Below, piece after piece: positions 7,678 through 14,656 of a stretch of DNA of 64,000 bases. The stretch is from Streptomyces venezuelae ATCC 10712 (GTDB lineage Bacteria > Actinomycetota > Actinomycetes > Streptomycetales > Streptomycetaceae). Made by a program: the position numbers and the translations under genes. The DNA lies in NCBI RefSeq assembly GCF_008639165.1, contig NZ_CP029197.1:4778001-4842000 (forward strand). Direction: 5' to 3'. How positions within the stretch are numbered: position 1 is the first letter of the stretch; every line of letters starts with the position of its first letter. The notes under the pieces were generated by a model. That model worked only from the letters and a program-made list of their open reading frames with translations, did no database searches and was not told the DNA's origin.

Positions 7678-9579
7678 ATGCCCACGCCGCCCGAGAACCG
7701 TGAGCTCAGCCCGTACACCGGCTGGACCCGTGCCCACTGGGAGGACACCGCTGACCGACTCCTGCTAGCCGTCCGCCCGTTCGCCTCACCCCGGCACGGC
7801 CTGATCGACCTCCCCGGCCCCCGCCCCAGCTGGTCGGGCCCCCGCTCCGACGGCCTGGAGGGCTGGGCCCGCACCTTCCTCCTCGCGGCGCTCAGGGTCG
7901 CGGGCGCCCGGGGCGACGACCCGCACGGGCACCTCGACCGGTACGCCGAAGGGCTCGCCGCCGGAACCGCGAAGCCCGGACGCGCGGACGAGGACTCCTG
8001 GCCGCTGATGGCCGACACCCGCCAGGCGGTCGTCGAATCCGCCTCCGTCGCCCTCGGCCTCCGCCTCACCCGCCGCTGGCTCTGGGACCGGCTCGACGAC
8101 CGCACCCGCGAGCAGGTCGCCGACTGGCTCCGGCCCGCCCTCGGCCCGTCCCCCGTCGACAACAACTGGTGGCTCTTCGGCCTCACCGTCGCCGGCTTCC
8201 TCCAGGACGCCGGTCTGGACACCGACCGGGCCGCCGCCACGATCGACCGCTCCCTCGCCCGCATCGAGGACTGGTATCTCGGCGACGGCTGGTACAGCGA
8301 CGGCGACAACCGCGCCTTCGACCACTACAACGCCTGGGCCCTGCACTTCTACCCCGTCCTCCACGCCTACCTCGCCGCAGACCGCGAACTCCTCGACCGC
8401 TACGGGCCCCGCCTGCGCGCCCACCTCGACGACTACGTCCACCTCTTCGACACCACCGGCGCCCCCCTCCCGTACGGGAGGTCCCTGATCTACCGCTTCG
8501 CCGCGGCCGCCGCACCCTGGCTCGGCACCCTCACCGGACACACCCCGCTCGGCCCCGGCGCGACCCGCCGCCTCGGCTCCGGCGCCCTGCGGTACTTCCT
8601 CGACCGGGGCGCCACCGACGGGGACGGGCTCCTCACCCTCGGCTGGCACGGCCCGTACCCCCCGCTGGTCCAGGAGTACTCGGGACCCGGCTCCCCCTAC
8701 TGGGCGTCCAAGGGATTCCTCGGCCTCCTGCTGCCCCCGGACCACCCCGCCTGGACCGACCCCGAGGAACCCCTGCCCGCCGAACGCGCCGACACCGTCC
8801 GCCCCTTCGCCCCCGCCGGACTCCTCGTCCAGACCACCGCCTCCGACGGACTCGTACGCCTCCACAACCACGGCAGCAACCATGTGCACAGCGCCGAGGC
8901 GAGCGAGGACGACCCGGGCTACGCCCGGCACGCGTACTCCACCCGCACCGGCCCCAGCACCGCGCCCGCCCCCGCCGACAACCACTTCGCGCTCCTCATC
9001 GACGGCGCGCCCACCACCCGGGGCGCCGCCGCCCCCGCCGGCACCGGGCCCCGCTGGGCCGCCTCCCGGCACACCCCGCACCCCGGAATCCGCGTCCTCT
9101 CGGCGACCCTCGCCCACGGCCGCGCCGAGCTCCGCGCCCATCTCGTCCTGGACGCCCCGGAGGGGACCCCCGTACGGCAGACCGGCTGGGCCACCACCCC
9201 CGACGGGCCGCACGCCCAGCTCCATCCGGTCCACGGCTACCCGGCCGACCGGGAGGCCACCGCGCTCCCCACCGGGGAGACCCTTCAGGGTCCGGGCAGC
9301 GGCACCCTGGCCCTGCACGGCGCCACGAGCGGACGGGCGAGCCTCTTCGCCGCCCTCGCCTCACTCACCGCCGAGCCGGCCCCGGCCCCGGTGGCCGACC
9401 TCGCGGCCGTCCGGATCGCCGGCCACACCGTCCACGTGACCTGGCAGGACGGCGCCACCACCGACCTGGACCTGGCCGCCCTCGCCGCCTCCGACGACCG
9501 CGCCGCCTCCGACGACCGCGCCGCCCCCGGCGACCGCGCTGCTCCTGACGCCCTGTCCACCCCCGACGACCGCGCCTGA
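7678..9579 (+). CDS. DUF2264 family protein (probable carbohydrate-active enzyme)
   Basis: 633 aa, no signal peptide. The N-terminal ~390 residues resemble DUF2264, an alpha/alpha-barrel family related in fold to glycan hydrolases and lyases. Aromatic-rich segments that fit such a barrel are NNWWLFGLTVAGFLQDAG, DWYLGDGWYSDGDNRAFDHYNAWALHFYPVLHAYL, PYGRSLIYRFAAAAAPW, and GSPYWASKGFLGLLLP. The start is ATG 7678, with AGGGAG four bases upstream; ATG 7639 in the same frame has no such site. It is divergent from the regulator and importer operon, so it probably acts on the imported glycan in the cytoplasm. The C-terminus ends in Asp-Arg-Ala repeats. The reaction is not established. Confidence 0.8.
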   Translation: MPTPPENRELSPYTGWTRAHWEDTADRLLLAVRPFASPRHGLIDLPGPRPSWSGPRSDGLEGWARTFLLAALRVAGARGDDPHGHLDRYAEGLAAGTAKPGRADEDSWPLMADTRQAVVESASVALGLRLTRRWLWDRLDDRTREQVADWLRPALGPSPVDNNWWLFGLTVAGFLQDAGLDTDRAAATIDRSLARIEDWYLGDGWYSDGDNRAFDHYNAWALHFYPVLHAYLAADRELLDRYGPRLRAHLDDYVHLFDTTGAPLPYGRSLIYRFAAAAAPWLGTLTGHTPLGPGATRRLGSGALRYFLDRGATDGDGLLTLGWHGPYPPLVQEYSGPGSPYWASKGFLGLLLPPDHPAWTDPEEPLPAERADTVRPFAPAGLLVQTTASDGLVRLHNHGSNHVHSAEASEDDPGYARHAYSTRTGPSTAPAPADNHFALLIDGAPTTRGAAAPAGTGPRWAASRHTPHPGIRVLSATLAHGRAELRAHLVLDAPEGTPVRQTGWATTPDGPHAQLHPVHGYPADREATALPTGETLQGPGSGTLALHGATSGRASLFAALASLTAEPAPAPVADLAAVRIAGHTVHVTWQDGATTDLDLAALAASDDRAASDDRAAPGDRAAPDALSTPDDRA

Positions 9580-9598
9580 CGTCCGACGACCGCGCCGA
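9490..9598 (+). repeat. 18-bp tandem repeat at the DUF2264 gene 3' end
   Basis: Two identical 18-bp units (9490-9507, 9508-9525) and a degenerate third (9526-9543), encoding SDDRAA-like units. Another partial unit (GTCCGACGACCGCGCCGA) lies at 9581-9598, beyond the stop codon, so the repeat block crosses the gene end. Confidence 0.75.
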
Positions 9599-9610
9599 CG
9601 CCCAACGGCG

Positions 9611-10384
9611 CTACTTCGGGCCGTACTTGCGGCCCGCCTTCGACGACACCCCGCCGAGCAGACCGCGCGGCGCCAGCTTCACCACACCCATCAGGGCCTT
9701 GTAGCGGGGGTCGGGGATCGACAGCGTCTTCCCCCGCTCCAGGTCCGAGAGCGCCGCCGTCACCAGCCGGTCCGCGTCCAGCCACATCCAGCCCGGGATG
9801 TTGTCGGTGCCCATGCCGGCCCGCTCGTGGAACTCGGTCCGTACGAAGCCCGGGCAGAGCGCCATCAGCCGGACCCCGCTGCCCGCCAGGTCACGGGCCG
9901 CGCCCTGGGTGAACTGCACGACCCAGGCCTTCGACGCCCCGTAGGTGCCCCGGGGCACGAAGGCCGCCACCGAGGCGACGTTGACCACGGCGCCGCGGTG
10001 ACGCTCCTTCATCGAGGCGGCGGCGGCCGAGGTCAGCCGCAGCACCGCCTCACAGTGCACCGTGAGCATCTTCAGCTCGTCGGCCATGGACACTTCGAGG
10101 AAGCGGCCCTTGTTGCCGAAGCCGGCGTTGTTCACGAGCAGGTCCACCGGCTGCTTCGGATCCGAGAGCCGGGCCTCGACGGCGGCGATGCCCTTCTCGT
10201 CCGCGAGGTCCGCGGAGAGCACCTCCGCCTCGACGCCGTGCCGGTCGTGCAGTTCGGTCGCCTGCTCCCGGAGCCGCTTCATGTCCCGTGCCACGAGCAC
10301 GACATCGTGACCGTCCGCCGCGAGTCTCCGTGCGAAGGCGGCCCCGATGCCCGCGGTGGCGCCCGTAATCAGTGCAGTCGTCAT
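9611..10384 (-). CDS. Short-chain dehydrogenase/reductase (SDR)
   Basis: 257 aa classical SDR. N-terminal cofactor motif TGATAGIGAAFARRLAADG followed by VVLVARD (an Arg after the second strand suggests NADP). The NNAG motif is in LLVNNAGFGNKG, the catalytic Ser in VVNVASVAAF and YxxxK in YGASKAWVV. The start is ATG 10384 (MTTALITG); a longer open frame upstream belongs to the MOSC gene region in another frame. Nothing in the sequence identifies the substrate. It is 50 bases downstream of the MOSC gene and may be cotranscribed with it. Confidence 0.92.
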   Translation of the reverse strand: MTTALITGATAGIGAAFARRLAADGHDVVLVARDMKRLREQATELHDRHGVEAEVLSADLADEKGIAAVEARLSDPKQPVDLLVNNAGFGNKGRFLEVSMADELKMLTVHCEAVLRLTSAAAASMKERHRGAVVNVASVAAFVPRGTYGASKAWVVQFTQGAARDLAGSGVRLMALCPGFVRTEFHERAGMGTDNIPGWMWLDADRLVTAALSDLERGKTLSIPDPRYKALMGVVKLAPRGLLGGVSSKAGRKYGPK

Positions 10385-10434
10385 ACGGGCACGGTAGTGC
10401 CCCGCCGGAGCCGTTCTTGTCCGCGTACCGGCGA

Positions 10435-11109
10435 CTACGCGCGTGCGTACTTCTCCGCGTACTGGCGTGCGAGCGCGAGGAGTCCGGACTCCATCCACTC
10501 GGCCGCGGCCAACGTCCGGGGCAGCAGGGTGCGTTCGGTCGTCGCGGCGCGGTGGAGCAGTGCCACGGTGATGTCGTGGTCGGGCCGGTGGACCACCGTG
10601 ACCGAATCGCCCGCGCGGATCTCGCCCGGCACGATCACCCGCAGCAGCGCGCCCGGACCGGCCTCGGACCGCGTGAACCGCTTGACCCAGCCCTTCTCCT
10701 CGACGAAGCCCGCGAACGTACGGCAGGGGATGCGGCCGCCCGTGACCTCCAGGACGACCTCCTCGCCGATCCGCCAGCGTTCGCCGATCAGGGCGCCGTT
10801 CACGTCGAGGCCGCGGGTCGTGAGGTTCTCGCCGAAGGAGCCGTTGGCGAGCTCGCGGCCGAGCTCCCGCTCCCAGCGGTCCAAGTCCTCGCGGGCGAAG
10901 GCGTACGCGGCCCGGTCGTCGCCGCCGTGGAAGCGCAGGTCGCAGACCGTGTCCCCGGCGAGGCCGCTCCTGCCGACGCCGGGCGCCCCGGGCGCCTCGA
11001 TCCGGACCGGTCCCTCGACGGGCCGCTTGTCGATGGCGGTCAGGCCGGAGGCGGCGTCGGTGTAGTCCACGGCCTTGGCGCGGCCCACATTCACACTCAG
11101 CAAGGTCAT
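10435..11109 (-). CDS. MOSC domain protein
   Basis: 224 aa. The MOSC fold binds molybdenum cofactor or handles sulfur, as in Moco sulfurase C-terminal domains and E. coli YiiM. Visible family features are RFHGGDDRAAYAFAREDLDRW, GSFGENLTTRGLDVNGALIGERWRIGE, and the conserved Cys129 in GGRIPCRTF. Its organization resembles YiiM, with a C-terminal helical extension (HDITVALLHRA through ARQYAEKYARA). It is divergent from the LysR gene, 80 bases away. Role in detoxifying N-hydroxylated compounds is known for YiiM-type proteins and only inferred here. Confidence 0.9.
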   Translation of the reverse strand: MTLLSVNVGRAKAVDYTDAASGLTAIDKRPVEGPVRIEAPGAPGVGRSGLAGDTVCDLRFHGGDDRAAYAFAREDLDRWERELGRELANGSFGENLTTRGLDVNGALIGERWRIGEEVVLEVTGGRIPCRTFAGFVEEKGWVKRFTRSEAGPGALLRVIVPGEIRAGDSVTVVHRPDHDITVALLHRAATTERTLLPRTLAAAEWMESGLLALARQYAEKYARA

Positions 11110-11139
11110 GTGGGCACTTTACGGGCAGCCATCTCAAAG

Positions 11140-11149
11140 TCACATGTGA
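11140..11149. promoter_or_regulatory. Palindrome between the MOSC and LysR genes
   Basis: TCACATGTGA, a perfect 10-bp palindrome in the 80-base gap between divergent starts (11109 and 11190). For LysR a -10-like TATGCT at 11178-11183 stands 6 bases before the ATG, and no Shine-Dalgarno is visible, so that mRNA may be leaderless. LysR self-binding is inferred only from position. Confidence 0.35.
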
Positions 11150-11189
11150 AAATTCGCGGCTTCACCCAAGAGTCGCTTATGCTGAACTC

Positions 11190-12095
11190 ATGATCGAGGC
11201 ACGCCATCTCCGCGTCCTGCGCGCCGTCGCCGCCACCGGCTCCTTCTCGGCCGCCGCGCGCGAACTCGGCTGCACCCAGCCCGCCGTCAGCCAGCAGATG
11301 AAGGCCCTCGAAGCCTCCGCCGGCACCCCGCTGCTGATCCGCGCGGCCCGCGAGATGCGCCTCACCCAGGCCGGCGAGGTCCTCGTCCGGCACGCCTCCG
11401 GCATCCTCGCCGGGCTCACCGCCGCCGAGGAGGAGGTCGCCGCCATCGCCGGGCTCCGCGCGGGCCGGGTCAGGCTGGTCTCCTTCCCCAGCGGCAGCTC
11501 CACGCTCGTCCCCACCGCGCTCGCCCGGCTGCGCGCCGCGCACCCCGGCACCCGCGTCTCGCTCGTCGAGGCCGAGCCGCCGCGCTCGATCGAGATGCTC
11601 CGTGAGGGCGACTGCGACGTGGCCCTGGCCTTCCGGTACGGGGCGGGGAAGGCCGACGGGCAGGCCGAGTGGGACGACCTGGTCGTACGGCCGATCCTGG
11701 CCGACCGCCTGGTGGGCCTGGTCCCCGAGGGGCACCGGCTCGCCGGGGCCGGCTCGGTGGGCATGGCCGAACTCGCCGACGAGTCCTGGATCGCGGGCTG
11801 CCCGCGCTGCCGCCGCCAGCTCGTGGACGTGTGCGAGGAGGCGGGCTTCACCCCCCGCATCGACTTCGCCACCGACGACTACCCGGCGGTGGTGGGCCTG
11901 GTGGGGGCGGGCCTGGGCGTGGCCGTGCTGCCGGAGCTCGCCATCGAGTCCGTACGGCCCAGGGGGGCGCGGACCGTGGCCGTCGAGCCGGCCGTGGAGC
12001 GGGAGATCGTGGCCCTGACGCTGCCCGACCTGGCCCAGGTCCCGGCCGTCGCCGCCACGCTCGACGAGCTGACCCGGGCCGCCGCGCGCGCGTAG
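11190..12095 (+). CDS. LysR-family transcriptional regulator
   Basis: 301 aa. N-terminal winged helix (residues ~1-60): IEARHLRVLRAVAATGSFSAAARELGCTQPAVSQQMKALE, the classic LysR signature. The C-terminal periplasmic-binding-like effector domain spans ~90-295. Unusual is a Cys cluster, Cys204-x2-Cys207 in GCPRCRRQLVDVCEEAG plus a third Cys seven residues on, inside the effector domain, which might sense thiol stress or bind metal (inference). No SD precedes ATG 11190. It is divergent from the MOSC gene, its likely target by the usual LysR arrangement. Confidence 0.93.
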   Translation: MIEARHLRVLRAVAATGSFSAAARELGCTQPAVSQQMKALEASAGTPLLIRAAREMRLTQAGEVLVRHASGILAGLTAAEEEVAAIAGLRAGRVRLVSFPSGSSTLVPTALARLRAAHPGTRVSLVEAEPPRSIEMLREGDCDVALAFRYGAGKADGQAEWDDLVVRPILADRLVGLVPEGHRLAGAGSVGMAELADESWIAGCPRCRRQLVDVCEEAGFTPRIDFATDDYPAVVGLVGAGLGVAVLPELAIESVRPRGARTVAVEPAVEREIVALTLPDLAQVPAVAATLDELTRAAARA

Positions 12096-12168
12096 AACGC
12101 CGCGCGCGCGGGGCGCGGCTCCGGCTCGCTTCTCGCCTATCTCCGGAAGTGTCTGAGGAAACGTTCCT

Positions 12169-12561
12169 TCACATGCGCTCCACAATCGGACGGCCCGCTG
12201 CCGCCGCCGATGTCGTCATCGATGTCACGGATGCCACGGACGCGACCGACGACGAGGTCGCCGGCGCCGCTGCGATCAGACGATTGCGCGCGCGTCCCAT
12301 GAGCTCTTCGCGTTCGTCCTCGGTGAGGCCGCCCCATACGCCGTAGGGCTCCCGTACGGCGAGTGCGTGTGCCGCGCACTCCGCGCGCACCGGGCACCGC
12401 ATGCAGACCTCTTTCGCCGAGTTCTCACGCGCACTCCGTGCCGCGCCGCGCTCTCCCTCGGGGTGGAAGAACAGGGAGCTGTCGACCCCGCGGCAGGCCG
12501 CGAGGAGTTGCCAGTCCCACAGATCGGCGTTGGGTCCGGGAAGGCGGGAGAAATCTGCCAT
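12169..12561 (-). CDS. whiD: WhiB-like iron-sulfur regulator WhiD
   Basis: 130 aa WhiB-family protein needed for maturation of Streptomyces spores (known role of WhiD). The [4Fe-4S]-ligating cysteines are Cys23, Cys53, Cys56 and Cys62 in AACRGVDSS and CMRCPVRAECAAHA. The turn motif YGVWGGLT follows, then a basic segment. The first ~98 residues match WhiD as I remember it; the Ser/Ala-rich tail (TSSSVASVASVTSMTTSAAAAG) is low-complexity. WhiB proteins usually act by binding region 4 of the principal sigma factor. It is divergent from bldM, its conserved neighbour. The motif at 12664-12687 lies in its upstream region. Confidence 0.95.
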   Translation of the reverse strand: MADFSRLPGPNADLWDWQLLAACRGVDSSLFFHPEGERGAARSARENSAKEVCMRCPVRAECAAHALAVREPYGVWGGLTEDEREELMGRARNRLIAAAPATSSSVASVASVTSMTTSAAAAGRPIVERM

Positions 12562-12663
12562 TGCGCTTGTCCCCTTGAAACCGTGTCGAACGGATAGGTG
12601 GGCGGGTGGATGGCTGATGGCCGGGCTCCTCGGGGCCCCGCCGGTCCGGGTCGGTACACCTAC

Positions 12664-12687
12664 TGTCTAAGTAGATGTAAATATGAC
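12664..12687 (-). promoter_or_regulatory. Motif GTCATATTTAC-N9-GACA upstream of whiD
   Basis: Read on the minus strand, GTCATATTTAC (12687-12677), nine bases, then GACA (12667-12664), about 100 bases before the whiD start. The same motif with identical spacing lies upstream of the nucleotide-sugar dehydrogenase at 18799-18822, with further matches inside the spacer (CTA). Could be a promoter core or a regulator site; which is unknown. Confidence 0.5.
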
Positions 12688-12832
12688 TCATTGCGAATCT
12701 AGCCACAGACACCGCGAAAAGGGAAGAAAACCCGCTAAATGGGGCATAGCTTTCGATGAACGACAGAAGGCTCGCGTCGCTCTCCTCTGTACGCGCCCCC
12801 TCACGTAGAGTGCCGAAGGGTGCCGTCCGACC

Positions 12833-12860
12833 CGTAACTCTTTCGAGTGACCGTCGTTGA
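12833..12860 (+). promoter_or_regulatory. bldMp1: sigma-BldN promoter
   Basis: CGTAAC (12833-12838), exactly 16 bases, CGTTGA (12855-12860). This is the published sigma-BldN consensus CGTAAC-N16-CGTTGA, and bldM is the known direct target. It gives a leader of about 125 bases before ATG 12994. Confidence 0.95.
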
Positions 12861-12993
12861 GAGTGCGGAGGCGGTTGAAGGAACAAGCGATCGGGCAGGT
12901 GTCCGAGAGCGTCAATCGCACAGGTGACGATTACGTACAGCCCTGGAGGCTCAAGGTGACGCGCTACAGCTGCGAGAGCCGCGGAGGTCAGGC

Positions 12994-13605
12994 ATGACAT
13001 CCGTTCTCGTCTGCGACGACTCCCCGCTTGCCCGAGAGGCGCTCCGCCGCGCGGTCGCGACCGTGCCCGGCGTCGAGCGCGTGACCACCGCGGCCAACGG
13101 CGAGGAAGTCCTCCGCCGCTGGGGCGCGGACCGCTCGGACCTGATTCTGATGGACGTACGCATGCCCGGCCTCGGCGGCGTGGAGACCGTCCGCCGGCTG
13201 CTCTCCGCGGACCCCGGCGCCCGCATCATCATGCTCACGGTCGCCGAGGACCTCGACGGCGTCGCCCTCGCGGTCGCCGCGGGTGCCCGTGGCTATCTGC
13301 ACAAGGACGCCTCGCGCGCCGAGCTGCGGGCCACCGTCACCCAGGCGCTGGCCGACCCGACCTGGCGGCTCGCCCCCCGCCGGCTCCGCTCGGCCGAGAT
13401 GGGCGCCGCGCCCACCCTCACCGCGCGCGAGATCCAGGTCCTCGAAGGCATGAGCCACGGCCGGTCCAACGCGGAGATCGGACGCGAGCTCTTCCTCTCC
13501 GAGGACACGGTCAAGACCCACGCCCGGCGGCTCTTCAAGAAGCTGGGCGCATCCGACCGGGCGCACGCCGTCGCCCTCGGGTTCCGCTGGGGCCTGGTTC
13601 GCTGA
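12994..13605 (+). CDS. bldM: Atypical response regulator BldM
   Basis: 203 aa. BldM controls aerial growth and spore formation in Streptomyces, as a homodimer for early genes and as a heterodimer with WhiI for late genes (known). The receiver domain (~1-120) has acidic Asp8/Asp9, Asp54 in LILMDVRMPG and Lys in GYLHKDA. BldM of S. coelicolor does not need Asp54 phosphorylation. The LuxR-type HTH (~140-200) reads LTAREIQVLEGMSHGRSNAEIGRELFLSEDTVKTHARRLFKKLGASDRAHAV. It is transcribed from the sigma-BldN promoter upstream and divergent from whiD. Confidence 0.97.
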   Translation: MTSVLVCDDSPLAREALRRAVATVPGVERVTTAANGEEVLRRWGADRSDLILMDVRMPGLGGVETVRRLLSADPGARIIMLTVAEDLDGVALAVAAGARGYLHKDASRAELRATVTQALADPTWRLAPRRLRSAEMGAAPTLTAREIQVLEGMSHGRSNAEIGRELFLSEDTVKTHARRLFKKLGASDRAHAVALGFRWGLVR

Positions 13606-13758
13606 ATCGCAGGTCACCGGTCACGTCCCCGTCCTCGCCCGCGCCCGCCGTGGGGTGGACGGGGTGGGCTTGTGTCACTTCCCCGCGGAATGCCGCATCC
13701 TTGAGATGTGGAGTTCCTCGGGGACGAGTCGATCGAGCGGGAGGGGAGGGCGCGGGAG

Positions 13759-14451
13759 ATGAGTGCCGGCGCACCTGCTCATAACGCTTCGGTGCACAAC
13801 TACGGACGCGGTGCCGCGAACGCAGAGGCGTCGGGGCACCATGGAGCGATGCGCGACGACGAGACCGTGGGGTCCCCCATGCCTTCCGGGCAGGGGGAGA
13901 TCGGCGCGCTCGTCCACCGCGCGGTCGACGGTGACGCGCAGGCGACGCACGATCTGCTCGCGCGGGTCCACCCGTTGGCCCTGCGGTACTGCCGCACCCG
14001 TCTCAACCGGCTGCCGGGCGACGCCCGGCACTTCGTCGAGGACCTGGCCCAGGAGGTCTGCGTCGCCGTCCTGATGGCGCTGCCGCGCTACAAGGACACG
14101 GGCAGGCCCTTCGAGGCCTTCGTCTTCGCCATCGCCGGCCACAAGGTCGCCGACCTCCAGCGGGCCGCCATGCGGCACCCCGGGTCCACGGCCGTGCCCT
14201 CCGACGAGATGCCCGAGCGGCCCGACGACTCCCTCGGCCCCGAGGAGCGCGCGCTCCTCAGCGACGACGCCGAGTGGGCCAAGAAGCTGCTCGCCAACCT
14301 CCCGGAGAACCAGCGCGAGCTGCTCGTGCTCCGCGTCGCGGTCGGCCTGACCGCCGAGGAGACCGGGCAGATGCTCGGCATGTCCCCGGGAGCCGTCCGG
14401 GTCGCGCAGCACCGCGCGCTCAGCCGGCTGCGGGCGCTCGCGGAGCAGTGA
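13759..14451 (+). CDS. shbA: ECF-family sigma factor (ShbA-like)
   Basis: 230 aa from ATG 13759, chosen because GAGGGGAGGG precedes it by eight bases; GTG 13708 and ATG 13849 are alternatives in the same frame. Sigma region 2 is in LHPLALRYCRTRLNRL through FVEDLAQEVCVAVLMALPRY, and region 4 is LPENQRELLVLRVAVGLTAEETGQMLGMSPGAVRVAQHRALSRLR. The place between bldM and guaB is that of SCO4769 and of S. griseus ShbA, which transcribes hrdB for the principal sigma factor (known there, inferred here). No anti-sigma gene is adjacent, consistent with ShbA. Confidence 0.85.
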   Translation: MSAGAPAHNASVHNYGRGAANAEASGHHGAMRDDETVGSPMPSGQGEIGALVHRAVDGDAQATHDLLARVHPLALRYCRTRLNRLPGDARHFVEDLAQEVCVAVLMALPRYKDTGRPFEAFVFAIAGHKVADLQRAAMRHPGSTAVPSDEMPERPDDSLGPEERALLSDDAEWAKKLLANLPENQRELLVLRVAVGLTAEETGQMLGMSPGAVRVAQHRALSRLRALAEQ

Positions 14452-14586
14452 CCCGTGGCGCCGCGCTTGACTCCGGGGCCGCGCTTGACCTCGGCGCCGC
14501 GCTGGCCGCTGAGTAAGCGTTGAGCAGGCCTTTCGGCCCTTTCGTACACGTGTGAACGTCCAAAGCTTGCGGCTGATCTTGATCGT

Positions 14587-14612
14587 GGAATGAGACACCG
14601 CTCCGGCCCGTT
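14587..14612 (+). promoter_or_regulatory. sigma-R-type promoter of guaB
   Basis: GGAAT (14587-14591), 18 bases, GTT (14610-14612): an exact match to the disulfide-stress sigma-R consensus GGAAT-N18-GTT. TAGCAT at 14612-14617 could additionally be a housekeeping -10. The element lies 45 bases before the guaB ATG. Confidence 0.7.
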
Positions 14613-14656
14613 AGCATGGACATCCGCACCGATCAAGGCCATTTGGGGAAGGTGTC

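Larger units (their letters stand above)
12562..12993. other. whiD-bldM divergent control region
   Basis: 432 bases without a gene, clearly more AT-rich than the surroundings between 12660 and 12770. It holds the exact sigma-BldN promoter for bldM (12833-12860) and a motif shared with the nucleotide-sugar dehydrogenase promoter (12664-12687, facing whiD). A near-match to the BldD box (two mismatches) lies at 12800-12814 but was not accepted. Confidence 0.8.

Noticed and set aside
12800..12814. Possible BldD box upstream of bldM
   Set aside because: Two mismatches at defined positions of the BldD consensus; too weak to annotate.
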